The notes beneath the pieces were generated by a model, which was not told the origin of the DNA, made no database searches, and worked only from the letters and a program-made list of their open reading frames with translations. 64,000 bases of DNA from assembly GCF_030817655.1 (NCBI RefSeq), contig NZ_JAUSZM010000003.1, forward strand, positions 8,432,001 to 8,496,000, given 5' to 3'. Both the position numbers and the translations under genes were made by a program. The DNA comes from Streptomyces sp. V4I2. GTDB lineage: Bacteria; Actinomycetota; Actinomycetes; Streptomycetales; Streptomycetaceae. This document shows, piece by piece, positions 1-9,534 of this stretch (the stretch's first letter is position 1; each line of letters begins with the position of its first letter).

Positions 1-2
1 AA

Positions 3-182
3 GAACACGTCACCGACGCGCACAGTCGCGCGCTCGGAAGGGGCCACGACGACTTCGACCTCATCCATGGGCGACCAGTGTCCCGGGGGACGATCGCCGA
101 CGTCGCCAGGTTTCTCACGTGCGATGACGCGGTCGACCGCATCCTGCCACCCCGCGGCCCCGTGCACGACACCGACCTCTGA
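3..182 (+). CDS. C-terminal end of an unidentified protein (partial)
   Basis: An open frame enters from the left edge and ends at TGA 180-182. It encodes about 59 residues containing GHDDFDLIHGRPV and ending in HDTDL. The Gly-His...Asp-Leu-Ile...Gly pattern loosely resembles the last strand of alpha/beta hydrolases, where the catalytic His follows a Gly, but this is a weak resemblance. Codon positions look genuinely coding (GC-rich third positions). The true start lies outside the window. It converges on the regulator remnant that follows on the opposite strand. Confidence 0.35.
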   Translation, partial: EHVTDAHSRALGRGHDDFDLIHGRPVSRGTIADVARFLTCDDAVDRILPPRGPVHDTDL

Positions 183-199
183 CCAAGGCAAAGCCCACC

Positions 200-214
200 A
201 CTCCTGTCAGGAGT
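200..214. terminator. Perfect 15-bp palindrome between convergent gene ends
   Basis: ACTCCTGTCAGGAGT is a perfect inverted repeat (7-bp arms, one central base). It sits between the stop at 180-182 and the stop of the minus-strand regulator remnant at 216. Placement suggests a short terminator hairpin, but there is no T tract, so function is inferred. Confidence 0.35.
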
Positions 215-215
215 C

Positions 216-1833
216 CTAAGCCATGCTGTAGGCGTTCGTGTCGAGCAGCGTGCGGACCGACTCGGCCTCCGGTGAGCCCAACTCCTCGAAGACGGTCCGC
301 GCTTCCTGCCACATCACGTGGGCACGGCCCTGTTGACCGATGGCCGCGAGCGCTCGGCCGAGGACAGTCAGAACGTTGGCCCGGCGCCACTCACCGCCGA
401 TACCCCGCAGGATGGCCAAGGCCGTCTCGGCGTTGGCCGCAGCCTGTGCCGGACGCCGGGCGGCGAGGTCGACCTCGGCCAGACGGAACAGGCACATGCC
501 CTCCCACAGACGTTGGCGGCTGTCCCGGAACACCGTCAAGGCCTGGAGCAGTTGCTCGGACGCAGCGGCCCCGGCCTCGCCGGAGCGGTCGCCCAGGGCC
601 TGGTAGTGCTCGATGGCCTGGGTGAGATGGTTCTCCCCGTCCTCGTGCCGCTTCTGGTACACGGCGATGACCCCTCTGTCGTTGAGTGCATCGGCCGTGG
701 TCCAGTCGTCTCCGGTTGCTCTGCCGAGTTGTACTGCTTGGCGGGCTTCTCGGTCTGACGCTTCGAAGCGGTCCGTGAGGGAGTGGACGAAGGCGAGGAT
801 CCCGCGCACCCGCGCCTCGGCCCGCGCGTCGCCCCTGGCCGTGGCCGCGTCCAGCAGGGCTGTGGCCACGGATTCGTAGCGGTTGGCGTCGCTGCCGGAC
901 TCGGCCAGGTCACGCACGACGAGGAGGAGGTCGATCCCCTTGCGCAACTCCCCCTCGGACGGAGCCTGTTGGATTGCGGCAAGCAATGATCGCGCTTCGC
1001 TGTACAGCCAGTCCCGAGCGGCGTACCGGTCCTGGAAGGTCAGCCCGGGATGGTCCGCCGCCTCCAGATGGTCGACCAGCCGGTCCCCGGGCCGCTCGAT
1101 CCTGTAAACGCCCGCCGCCGTCGCCAGGTAGAAGTCCAGCAGCCGCGCTATCGCCGCCTCCCGCTCCCTGAGTGGCCACTCATCGCGTTCGGCGCACGCG
1201 CGCGCATACAGCCGTACGAGATCGTGGAACCGGTAGCGGCCCGGCGCCGCCGACTCCAGCAGCGAGGTGTCGACGAGGGACTCCAAGAGGTCCTCGGTGT
1301 CCTCGGCTGAGAGGTCGAGTACAGCAGCGGCGGCAGCCAGGGAGATGTCGGGGCCGTCGGGGGGACCGAGGAGGCGGAAGGCGCGGGCCTGGGCGGGCTC
1401 CAGCTGGCCGTAGCCCAGCTCGAAGGTGGCCTTCACCGCGAGGTCGCCCGCCCGGAGTTCGTCCAAGCGGCGGCGCTCGTCCGCCAGCTTGGCCGCCAGG
1501 ACCGAGACCGTCCAGGTGCGGCGGGCCGCCAGGCGGGAGGCCGCGATACGGATCGCCAGGGGGAGGAAGCCGCACGCGGCCACCACGTCCATCGCTGCCT
1601 CCCGTTCGGTGGCAACCCGTTCCTCGCCCACGATCTTCGTGAACAGGGTGAGTGCTTCCTCCGGGGACATCACGTCCAGGTCGACGAGGTGGGCACCCGC
1701 CAGGTCGACCATGCGCACGCGGGAGGTGACCAGGGCCCCGCAGCCCTCCGTGCCAGGCAACAGGGGACGGACTTGGGCGGCGTCCCGGGCGTTGTCGAGC
1801 AGGACGAGAACCCGGCGACCGTCCAGGACCGAC
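216..1833 (-). pseudogene. AfsR/SARP-family NB-ARC-TPR regulator, 5'-truncated remnant
   Basis: The frame begins abruptly inside an NB-ARC ATPase domain. The Walker B-type string VLVLLDNARDAAQVRPLLPG is readable upstream of position 1760. It is preceded in frame by a TAG stop near 1834-1836, so the SARP DNA-binding domain, BTAD domain and P-loop are all missing. What remains is the rest of the NB-ARC/winged helix (with FHDLVRLYARACAE) and a C-terminal TPR region ending NAYSMA. The TPR part also looks internally deleted: GEAGAAASEQLLQALTVFRD joins two repeats that are normally separated by about two more TPR units. An ORF start at TTG 1758-1760 can be drawn, but no start with a ribosome site is evident. 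I infer a dead or fragmentary regulator created by recombination near 1834. Confidence 0.7.
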
Positions 1834-2102
1834 TACGCCCTGTACTCCGCGCTCAACTCTGTGGCGTAGGCGTCTGGGCCAAGGTGGCTCCGTTCAGGGG
1901 AAGCGGCTGCTTCGGCTGGGCCGTTTCCCCTGATGGGGCAGCAGCAGACAGCGAACTCCTTCAGCGTCGCCGCTCCAGGGGGAGGACTGAAGATCCGTCA
2001 GGACTTCCGGCACTCGTGCCCTCGTCCTACGGCGCCCACGGCGGGCTGGTGCGCTGCCGGTAGGCGTGGTGCCGGCCGAGAACTGGGCGCGGCAAGAGGG
2101 AC

Positions 2103-3260
2103 TCAGAGCCAGTCCCGCCGCTTGAAAATCACGTACAGGCTCACGCAGACCACACCCATCAGGCCGATCGCGAAGGGATATCCGAAGCTCCAGCCCAGCT
2201 CCGGCATGTCCTCGAAGTTCATGCCGTAGATCGTCCCGACCAGCGTGGGGGCGAAGAGGATCGCCGCCCAGGCCGAGATCTTCTTGATCTCCTCGTTCTG
2301 CTCGAACCCCGCCTCCGCCAACGCCCGCATCTCCGCGTTCTGTTGCTGCGTGACCAGCGTCGCGTTCACCGTGAGGATGTCGGCGAGGGCCTGGCGGAAG
2401 CCGTCCACGCGTTCGCTGGTGTGGGTGACGTGGTCGGCCACGTCCCGCAGGTAGCGCTGGAGTTCCTCGTCGGTGCCGTACTTGGTGAAGCCGGCCATCA
2501 GGGCGTGCAGCATGCCGACCAGGGGGCGGGTGGCGCGCTGGAACTCGACCATCTCGCGGGAGAGTTCGTAGATGCGGCGGGAGACTTTTGGGTCGCCGCG
2601 GAAGACTTCCGTCTCGATCTCGTCGATGTCGTTCTGCACGCCGGCGACCACCGGCACATAGCCGTCGACCACCGCGTCCAGGATCGCGTACAGCACCGCC
2701 TCCGGACCCAGGCTCAGCAGTTCCGGCGCCTCCTCCATGCGGTGGCGGACCGCCGACAGGTCCGGGGCCGCGCCGTGGCGGACCGTGATGACGAAGTCGG
2801 GACCGACGAAGAGGTGCAGTTCGCCGAAGTCGACCTCCTCCGGGGCGTCGAGGTAGCGGGCGGCGCGCAGGACGACGAAGAGCGTGTCGCCGTAGCGCTC
2901 CAGCTTCGGGCGTTGATGGGCCTCCATCGCGTCCTCGACCGAGAGCGGATGCAGGTCGAACTCCGCGGCCAGTGAGAGGAGTTCACTCTCGGTGGGGCGG
3001 GCGAGGCCGATCCACGCCATGCCGGAGGAGTGTTCGCGCAGTTCGCGGTAGGTGTCGGCGAGGGTGGCGGGGGAGGAGACCCGCACGCCGTCCCGGTAGA
3101 GGGCCGCCTGGACGATGCTGGCCGGTTCCGGCTCCGGGGCGGGTGGGTCGGCGGGGGACGCCGGCCGCCGGTCCGGGTGCGCGGGCGGCGGGGTCAGGGC
3201 GCGCCGCCACGCGGACTTCCTGGAGTTCTTGGAGGCCGGACGGTCGCGTCGCTCGGGCAT
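2103..3260 (-). CDS. corA: CorA-family magnesium/cobalt transport protein
   Basis: This 385-residue protein has the CorA layout. A charged Pro-rich N-terminal tail (residues 1-45) leads into a long cytoplasmic alpha/beta and helical domain. Two C-terminal membrane helices follow, the first ending in the diagnostic pore motif YGMNF and the second ending FKRRDWL. CorA channels are homopentamers admitting Mg2+ or Co2+ across the cytoplasmic membrane. The start was set at ATG 3258-3260 (MPERRDRP). The frame is open much further upstream, but that part overlaps the divergent gene and is shadow sequence. The gene is divergent from the HTH_42 gene at 3378, with about 117 bp between them. Substrate specificity between Mg2+ and other divalents is not readable here. 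Confidence 0.93.
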   Translation of the reverse strand: MPERRDRPASKNSRKSAWRRALTPPPAHPDRRPASPADPPAPEPEPASIVQAALYRDGVRVSSPATLADTYRELREHSSGMAWIGLARPTESELLSLAAEFDLHPLSVEDAMEAHQRPKLERYGDTLFVVLRAARYLDAPEEVDFGELHLFVGPDFVITVRHGAAPDLSAVRHRMEEAPELLSLGPEAVLYAILDAVVDGYVPVVAGVQNDIDEIETEVFRGDPKVSRRIYELSREMVEFQRATRPLVGMLHALMAGFTKYGTDEELQRYLRDVADHVTHTSERVDGFRQALADILTVNATLVTQQQNAEMRALAEAGFEQNEEIKKISAWAAILFAPTLVGTIYGMNFEDMPELGWSFGYPFAIGLMGVVCVSLYVIFKRRDWL

Positions 3261-3377
3261 CGCGGCTGCCTCTCGGGTCGAGCCAACGTCTGCTTGATCA
3301 CAGGGCAGGATATACGGGGCATACGGCGTCGGCCTTGCGGACAGAGGGTGTCCGCAAGTCTGGCTACCGTACGCAGC

Positions 3378-4484
3378 ATGACGAAGACGACGACCAGGAC
3401 GGCCCCCGTGCTCGCCACCCGCGCCCTCAACCGCGCCACCCTCGACCGGCAGCTGCTCCTGCGCCCGGCGTCGCTGTCCGCCAAGGAGGCCGTCGCACAC
3501 CTCCTCGGCCTGCAGGCGCAGAACGTCAAGCCGCCGTACTACGCGCTCGCCGCCCGCCTCGACGGCTTCACCCCCGGGGAGCTGTCCGGGCTGATGGCCG
3601 AGCGCGAGGTCGTCCGTATCGTCAGCATGCGCTCGACGATCCACACCCACACCGCCGACGACTGCCTCACCCTGCGGCCGCTGGTGCAGCCCGCCCGGGA
3701 CCGCGAACTCACCACTTTCCGCAAGGGACTTCAGGGCGTCGACCTCGACCGCCTCGCCGCTCTCGCCCGCGAGCTCGTCGAGGCCGAGCCGCGCACCATG
3801 AAGCAGTTGCGGGAGGCCCTGCTCGTCGAGTGGCCGGACGCCGACCCGCAGGCCCTCGCGATCGCCGCCCGCTGCAAGCTCCCGCTGGTGCAGGTGACCC
3901 CGAGAGGGCTGTGGGGTCGTAGCGGCCAGGTCGCCCTGACCACCGCCGAGCACTGGCTGGGGCGGCCCGCCGAACCCACGCCCGCCCCCGACGCCACCGT
4001 CCTGCGCTACCTCGCCGCCTTCGGCCCGGCCTCCGTCAAGGACATGCAGACCTGGGCCGGCCTGACGCGACTGCGCGACGCCTTCCAACGCCTCCGCCCG
4101 GACCTCGTCACCTTCCGCGACGAGAACGGCGTCGAGCTCTTCGACCTCCCGGACGCGCCCCGCCCCGACGCGGACACCCCGGCCCCGCCGCGCTTCCTGC
4201 CCGAGTTCGACAACCTGCTGCTCTCCCACGCCGACCGCACCCGGGTCGTACCGCCCGAGTACTGGGGCCGTGCCTGGCAGGGCAACCTGGTTCACTGCAC
4301 GCTGCTGGTCGACGGCTTTCTGGCGGGCGTGTGGAAGCTGGAGGCGGACGCGCTGGTCATCGAGCCCTTCGGCCGGCTCACCACGGCGCAGCGGGACGAG
4401 GTGCGCACGGAGGGGGAGCGGATGCTGACGGTGATGCACCCGGAGTCGTCGTACGACATCCGCTTCGGGACGGTACTGCGGTGA
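3378..4484 (+). CDS. Winged-helix DNA-binding protein of the HTH_42 (AlkZ/YcaQ-like) family
   Basis: The product is 368 residues and matches the HTH_42 superfamily, whose studied members include the DNA glycosylases AlkZ and YcaQ that unhook bulky or crosslinked DNA lesions. The N-terminal region carries LLGLQAQN, containing the Gln-x-Gln motif that supplies the catalytic residues in that family. It is followed by winged-helix repeats and a C-terminal beta domain ending with MHPESSYDIRFGTVLR. ATG 3378 was chosen because it follows the divergent promoter region and matches family N termini. Many Streptomyces paralogues are annotated only as winged-helix proteins, so glycosylase activity is an inference from the QxQ motif. 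The gene stands alone, convergent with the protease gene. Confidence 0.8.
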   Translation: MTKTTTRTAPVLATRALNRATLDRQLLLRPASLSAKEAVAHLLGLQAQNVKPPYYALAARLDGFTPGELSGLMAEREVVRIVSMRSTIHTHTADDCLTLRPLVQPARDRELTTFRKGLQGVDLDRLAALARELVEAEPRTMKQLREALLVEWPDADPQALAIAARCKLPLVQVTPRGLWGRSGQVALTTAEHWLGRPAEPTPAPDATVLRYLAAFGPASVKDMQTWAGLTRLRDAFQRLRPDLVTFRDENGVELFDLPDAPRPDADTPAPPRFLPEFDNLLLSHADRTRVVPPEYWGRAWQGNLVHCTLLVDGFLAGVWKLEADALVIEPFGRLTTAQRDEVRTEGERMLTVMHPESSYDIRFGTVLR

Positions 4485-4493
4485 CGGGTCACA

Positions 4494-4553
4494 TGTCCGG
4501 GGACATGGAGAGGGGGCGCTGCGGGCCGCTCGTGGAGGCCCGCAACGCCCCCT
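4494..4553. terminator. Bidirectional hairpin terminator between convergent genes
   Basis: Two adjacent inverted repeats fill the gap between two convergent stops. CATGTCC-GG-GGACATG lies at 4494-4509. A 17-bp stem with one mismatch (arms 4511-4527 and 4537-4553) follows. No clear T tract is present, as is common for Streptomyces terminators. Confidence 0.7.
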
Positions 4554-4592
4554 GGTATGTCACCTGAGGGGTACTCAGGAGAACCTTCTGGG

Positions 4593-5381
4593 TTACGAGT
4601 TGACCTGCGTGGTCACCAGGCTGGAGAAGGTGGTCAGACGGGTGTAGACACCCGGGTAACCGGCCTCCGCACAGCCCTCGCCCCAGGATGTGATCCCTGC
4701 CAGGACGCCCCCGATGAGCAGGGGACCGCCGCTGTCGCCCTGGCAGGTGTCGACGCCGCCGGAGGTGTATCCGGCGCAGACCATGTCGCTCGCGATGAAG
4801 TCGGAGCCGTAGGAGCTGCCGCAGCTGGAGTTGGAGACCGTCGGCACGGTCGCGGTGCGCAGCTGGTTGGAGGAGCTGCCGCCCGCGGAGGTGGTGCCCC
4901 AGCCGACGATGCGGGCGGTGGTGCCGGCCGCGTACACGCCCGTCTGGGAGGAGGTGACGTACGACGCCGTGGTGTACGGCATCGACGTCGACAGGGTCAG
5001 GACGGCCACGTCGTCGCCGTTGGTGGCGTCCGTGTAGCTCGGGTGGATCCAGATCTTGCTGACCCGGGCGACCGTGCCGTTGGTGCCGTTGAGATAGGTA
5101 CGGCCGCCGACGACTCTGACGCTGCTGGTGGTTTCGCCGACCATACAGTGGGCCGCGGTGACGACCTTGGTGGCCGAGACCAGGGTGCCGCCGCAGAACT
5201 GGTTCTGCGAGGCGTCCGTGATCTGCATCATGAACGGGTACGTGGTCGTCGTGGTCGTCGTACCGCCGACGATCGGCTGGGGGGCGGCGACGGCGGCCGG
5301 TGCGCTGATGAGCGCGGTCGCGGCGGCGGCGGTGGCCGCGAGGGCGGCGGCGGTCTTCTTGGCGCGGTTGAGCCCGAACAT
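4593..5381 (-). CDS. Secreted trypsin-like serine protease (S1 family)
   Basis: This 262-residue precursor begins with a signal peptide (basic MFGLNRAKKT, Ala-rich core, AAVAAP cleavage region). The mature protease starts near IVGGT. The catalytic triad is visible as His78 in TAAHC, Asp124 in GDDVAVL and Ser217 in GDSGGP. Asp211, six residues before the Ser, occupies the S1-pocket position that gives trypsin its Arg/Lys preference. Paired Cys residues fit the usual disulfides. ATG at 5381 is preferred over ATG at 5393 because GAGGAG precedes it at normal spacing. There is a short pre/pro segment and no C-terminal binding domain. The product is probably an extracellular nutrient-acquisition protease. 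Confidence 0.93.
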   Translation of the reverse strand: MFGLNRAKKTAAALAATAAAATALISAPAAVAAPQPIVGGTTTTTTTYPFMMQITDASQNQFCGGTLVSATKVVTAAHCMVGETTSSVRVVGGRTYLNGTNGTVARVSKIWIHPSYTDATNGDDVAVLTLSTSMPYTTASYVTSSQTGVYAAGTTARIVGWGTTSAGGSSSNQLRTATVPTVSNSSCGSSYGSDFIASDMVCAGYTSGGVDTCQGDSGGPLLIGGVLAGITSWGEGCAEAGYPGVYTRLTTFSSLVTTQVNS

Positions 5382-5627
5382 GAGTCTCCTCATTGGGGAT
5401 GACCGGTGGGGGGTCGCCGGGTGTGGGGGGAGATGGGGGTGTGGGGGGTGGGGGTGGTGCACGGGGGTCGCGGGACCGACCCCCGTATGCCCGGGCCGGC
5501 GGCATGCCCCTAAGCTAGAACCCGGAACAGCCCCTTCCCAATGAGGGAACCCCCTAAGGGAGTTGGGCAGGGAAAACCCTCGGTCGGCCCTCGCCGAACC
5601 AACTCGGCCGGTGCACCCGCGCGGTGC

Positions 5628-8438
5628 TCACTTCGTACGACGGCCCGCCGCGAGTCTGACGATGTCGACCCGCGAACGGATCCCCAGCTTGCGGTAGACC
5701 CGGGTCAGGGTCGCCTCGACCGTCTTGACGCTGATGAACAGCCGCGCGGCTATCTCCCGGTTGGTCGCGCCCTCCATGACGAGCGCGGCGACCTGACGTT
5801 CCATCGAGGCGAGCCCGTCCAGCGCGTCCAGCGTCGGGGCGGGGGCGGCCACCGGCTCGGGCGGCGGCGTGACCGCGGCCGCCTCCACCTGGCGCAGCCA
5901 GGGCAGCGCGCGGCAGCGCCGGAACAGCCGCGCCGCCTCGTCGTACGACGTCGGTCCCGGCCGCCGGGTGCGCAGCGAGGCCAGTGCGAAGGCGGCCCGG
6001 GCTTCTTCCAGGCCGTAGCCCAACTTGCCGAGCCGGTCCTGCACCGACGTCAACTGGCCCAGCGCCGCCTCGTGCTCGCCGCGCCTGGCCCGCACCAGCG
6101 CCTCCGCGCGGTCGACCACGGCGAGCACACTCTCCCGGCCCAGCCGCAGCGCCTGCTCGCGGGTCACGTCGATGACGTCCTGCGCCTCGGCGAGTTCACC
6201 GATCCGTACGAGGGCCTCCGCGAGGTCGCCGTGCCAGCGGCCGCGCGCCGGGTCGGTGATGCCGAGCCCGTGCTCCAGCTCCCGCACCCGGCGCAGCGAG
6301 CGCACCGTCCCCTGGGTGTCCCCGGCCACCAACTGGGCGTGGCCGAGGGCGGCCAGGGCGCGGGAGACGTACATCTGGTCGCCGATCCCCTCGGCGTGCT
6401 CCTCCGCCTCCCGGGCCAGGGCCAGCGCCCGGTCCACGTCCCCGCCGGCCGCCTCCGCGAACGAGGTCAGCAGCGCGGAGGCCACCTCGCCGATGCCGGA
6501 GTCCCGGGCCAGCCTGAGGCTCTCCCGGGCCAGGTCGAGGGCCCGGCCGCAGTGCCCTGAGCGCAGTTCGGTCTCGGCGAGCAGGCGCAGGAAGTGCACC
6601 TCGCTCTCGACCATGCCGCGCCGCCGTACCTCGCGCAGCAGCGCGGTGACGGTGGTACGGGCCTCCGCCAGCTGGTCGCTCATCTGCAGCCAGCGCAACC
6701 GGGCCAGGCCGGGGCCGTTGTGGTGGCAGGCGACCTGCGGATCCTGAGGCTCCTTCAGGGCCCGCTTGATGGTCGCGGGGGCGTCCGGGTGCCCCATCAG
6801 GGTCTCGGTCTGCGCCTGGAAGGCGAGCGCGAGGAGCTCGGTGCGCCGGTCGCCGGCCCGGGCGGCCAGCTCCGCCGCGTGCGCGGCCTTCTCCCGGCCC
6901 TCCGCGAAGTCGCCTTCCACGATCAGCCCGCGCCAGGCCAGTTGGTAGTGGACGAGGGCGAGCAGCCCGGGGTCCTCGCCTGCGTCGGCCAGCGCCTGGG
7001 GGAAGACGGAGTCGACGTCGCCGAGGGTGTGCCCGGCCGACTCGATCACCACGATCCAGGCACGCACCCGCTCCGCGGGCACGGTGGCCCGGGTCAGGAC
7101 CTCATGGGCGATGTCGCGCGCGAGGTCCATCTCGCCGGCGGTGATCGCGTCCGTAGCGGCCTGCAGCCGCCGCTCGTCCGCGCCCGGCACGCTGTCGGCC
7201 GGGGTGTGCCGGGCCGCGAGAAGTCCCATCGAGGCGGCCACCGAGGGTGCGCCGCGGTCCCGGGCCTGGGTCGCGGCCTCGGCGAGCCGGGCCGCCACCT
7301 CCGGATCGGTGCCGCTGCTGGCGAGGGCCAGGTGCCGGGCCCGCTCGATGGGATCGGAGGCGGCCGTGGACAGCGCGGCGTGCGCGGCCCGCCGCTCCTG
7401 TGCGGGCGCCTCCGCGTACAGCGCGGCCGAGATCAGCGGATGCGCGAACCGTACGGCGGGACCCTCGGGTTCCGTCGCGAGCAGTCCGAGGGCGGCCGCC
7501 TGGGCGGTCTCGGACTCGGCGTTGTCCCGGCCGGCCGCGTGCAGCAGGGCCAGCGTGGGACGCGCGCCGGCGCTGGCCACGAGCAGGGTGCGGCGGGCCT
7601 CGTCGGAGAGCATGCCCAGGCGGTTGAGCACCAGGGCCCGCAGCGAGGTGGGCACGTGCAGCGGCTCGCCGGGCCGGGGCGGGGTGGGATCCTCGGCGAG
7701 CGCGCGGCCCAGTTCCAGGGCGAAGAGCGGGTTGCCGGCGCTGGTGCGGTGGATGTCGCGGACCGTGGAGCGGGGCAGACCGGTGTAGCCGCGGTGGTCC
7801 AGGAGCGCGGAGACCTGGGTGCGGGAGAGCGGGTTGAGGCGGACGGCGAGCGAGTCCGGCGGCAACGCGCGTAGATGGCGGTCGTACTCCTGTCCCTCGG
7901 TCCGCACCGCGCACAGCAGCTGGACCGGGGTGTCGCCGAGGCGGCGGGCGGCGAAGCCGAGGAGCTCCGCGCTCGCCGGGTCCAGCCACTGCAGGTCGTC
8001 CGCGACGACCAGGACCGGGCCCTCGGCGGCGAGCGCGCGCAGCACCGACAGGACGGCGAGCCGCAGTGCCAGCCCGTCGCGCTGGAGGGTGGACTCGCCG
8101 CGTCCGGTGAGCGCGGACTCCAGGGCGGTGCGCTGGGCGCCGGGCAGCCGGTCGGCCACCTCGTCCACGACCAGACCGAGCAGGTCGGCCAGGGCCAGGA
8201 ACGGCAGATGGGATTCGGACTCCGTCGCCGAGCAGCGCAACACGGTCCGGGTCGCGCCGGCGTTATCCGCGGCCAATGTCCGCAGCACGGTCGACTTTCC
8301 TATTCCGGCCGGACCGTGGAGCAGCACGCTGCCGCCGCCGGCCAGCTGTTCACGCGCTCCCGCGAGCAGCTCCTCCCTGCCGATCACCAGGTCGGGGCGG
8401 CTTCTGGCAGGCTCCTCGAAGTCCCGTCGCACGGTCAC
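5628..8438 (-). CDS. Large ATP-binding LuxR-family (LAL/MalT-like) transcriptional regulator
   Basis: At 936 residues this fits the LAL class. The N-terminal AAA-type ATPase has Walker A GPAGIGKST (about residues 44-52) and a Walker B-like VLVVADDLQWLDP. A long helical TPR-like middle follows, then a C-terminal LuxR helix-turn-helix (REIAARLFISVKTVEATLTRVYRKLGI) ending at residue 936. LAL regulators switch on pathway genes when a ligand or ATP state changes. It lies on the minus strand after a second, smaller LuxR-type gene. Both are divergent from an acyl-CoA synthetase pair, so control of fatty- or aromatic-acid activation is plausible but unproven. Confidence 0.88.
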   Translation of the reverse strand: MTVRRDFEEPARSRPDLVIGREELLAGAREQLAGGGSVLLHGPAGIGKSTVLRTLAADNAGATRTVLRCSATESESHLPFLALADLLGLVVDEVADRLPGAQRTALESALTGRGESTLQRDGLALRLAVLSVLRALAAEGPVLVVADDLQWLDPASAELLGFAARRLGDTPVQLLCAVRTEGQEYDRHLRALPPDSLAVRLNPLSRTQVSALLDHRGYTGLPRSTVRDIHRTSAGNPLFALELGRALAEDPTPPRPGEPLHVPTSLRALVLNRLGMLSDEARRTLLVASAGARPTLALLHAAGRDNAESETAQAAALGLLATEPEGPAVRFAHPLISAALYAEAPAQERRAAHAALSTAASDPIERARHLALASSGTDPEVAARLAEAATQARDRGAPSVAASMGLLAARHTPADSVPGADERRLQAATDAITAGEMDLARDIAHEVLTRATVPAERVRAWIVVIESAGHTLGDVDSVFPQALADAGEDPGLLALVHYQLAWRGLIVEGDFAEGREKAAHAAELAARAGDRRTELLALAFQAQTETLMGHPDAPATIKRALKEPQDPQVACHHNGPGLARLRWLQMSDQLAEARTTVTALLREVRRRGMVESEVHFLRLLAETELRSGHCGRALDLARESLRLARDSGIGEVASALLTSFAEAAGGDVDRALALAREAEEHAEGIGDQMYVSRALAALGHAQLVAGDTQGTVRSLRRVRELEHGLGITDPARGRWHGDLAEALVRIGELAEAQDVIDVTREQALRLGRESVLAVVDRAEALVRARRGEHEAALGQLTSVQDRLGKLGYGLEEARAAFALASLRTRRPGPTSYDEAARLFRRCRALPWLRQVEAAAVTPPPEPVAAPAPTLDALDGLASMERQVAALVMEGATNREIAARLFISVKTVEATLTRVYRKLGIRSRVDIVRLAAGRRTK

Positions 8439-8579
8439 CGCTCCCCTCCGTGTGTCGTGTCCTGGCCAATATTAGGCAACGGGCTTTGGAATTCGGCCGG
8501 GCCACGTCGTGAGGGAAATAACAACGGCCGGCATAGACAAATTCACGGGGTCGGCGCATGAATGAGGCGCCGACGGAAA

Positions 8580-9425
8580 TCAGGGCAGCAACCCCGCCCG
8601 ACGCGCCGCGACGACCGCCTCCCCACGGGTCCGGGCCCCGAGCTTCCGCATGGCCGAACGGAGGTATCCCTTGACCGTCTCGGCGGTCACTCCCAGCCTC
8701 TCGGCGGCCACCGCGTTCGTCGCCCCCGCGGCCACACACGCCAGTACGTCCACCTCGCGCGGCGCCAGACTCACCCCGTCCAGGGGCGGGACGTCCGGGG
8801 TCAACAGCCCGCACACGTCCAGCAGTTCGGCCCGCAGCGCCTCGTCGGCAATCCTCGGCGCGAGCGCCCGCAACGCCGCGTGCGCCTCCCGCACCTGCTC
8901 CCACGCGGAGCCGTCCGCCGGAGCCCGGGCCGGCTGCTGCACCCGCGCCGCCGCCATCAGTGCCCGCGCCTCCTCCCGCAGCACCAGCGCCTGCTCCACG
9001 TCCCGCGCGGCCTCCACCGCCGCCGTCAGCGTCCGGTCGCCCAGGGGCCGCACGTCGCGCAGGGCGCCGTACAAGACACCGCGGACCCGGCGCCGTACGA
9101 CGACCGGCACCGCCACCACCGCGCGCAAGCCCTCCGCGGCGACCGCCAGGTCGTACTCGTGGCTGATCTGCCGCGAGGCGGAGTAGTCGGTGACGGCGCA
9201 CGGGCGGGCGAGGGCCACCGCCTTGCCGCCGAGGCCGTTGCCCGAGGTCACCGCGAGGGCGCTCAGAGCGGGGGTGGCGGTGCCGTTCAGTTCGCTGATG
9301 CGGATCTGCGGGCGGCCCGACTCCACCAGGCCGCCGAAGGCGACCGGAAGCCCGGTCGTGCGCCGCAGCCGTATCAGCGCGCGCCGGATCTCCACCGACG
9401 CCGACCCGTCTGCTGTCACGAACAT
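8580..9425 (-). CDS. GAF-domain LuxR-family transcriptional regulator
   Basis: The 281-residue product has an N-terminal GAF-like sensor region (about residues 20-150, with GNGLGGKAVALARPCAVTDY and RGVLYGALRD). A linker with a helical segment leads to a C-terminal LuxR HTH (LAPREVDVLACVAAGATNAV ... VTAETVKGYLRSAMRKLGA). ATG at 9425 is preferred because GAAGG precedes it; an upstream in-frame ATG at 9482 would run into the divergent promoter. It is transcribed away from the acyl-CoA synthetase at 9535 with a gap of about 110 bp. That is the classic arrangement for a regulator of the adjacent catabolic operon. Confidence 0.85.
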   Translation of the reverse strand: MFVTADGSASVEIRRALIRLRRTTGLPVAFGGLVESGRPQIRISELNGTATPALSALAVTSGNGLGGKAVALARPCAVTDYSASRQISHEYDLAVAAEGLRAVVAVPVVVRRRVRGVLYGALRDVRPLGDRTLTAAVEAARDVEQALVLREEARALMAAARVQQPARAPADGSAWEQVREAHAALRALAPRIADEALRAELLDVCGLLTPDVPPLDGVSLAPREVDVLACVAAGATNAVAAERLGVTAETVKGYLRSAMRKLGARTRGEAVVAARRAGLLP

Positions 9426-9534
9426 GTCCCTTCGCCGCGGCACACACCCCCGAACGGGGGTAGTGAGACCCGCATCACGCATTACACGATGGCAGAGAGC
9501 CGCCCGGCAATGGTGCCGGTACCGAGGAGGACAG

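Noticed and set aside
1426..1869. Plus-strand ORF ending LYSALNSVA as a complete gene
   Set aside because: Most of it is antisense to the NB-ARC-TPR remnant; only the last few codons past the junction could be a genuine gene end.
3261..4439. N-terminal extension of the CorA frame
   Set aside because: It is antisense to the HTH_42 gene and lacks any plausible start; ATG 3260 gives the normal family length.
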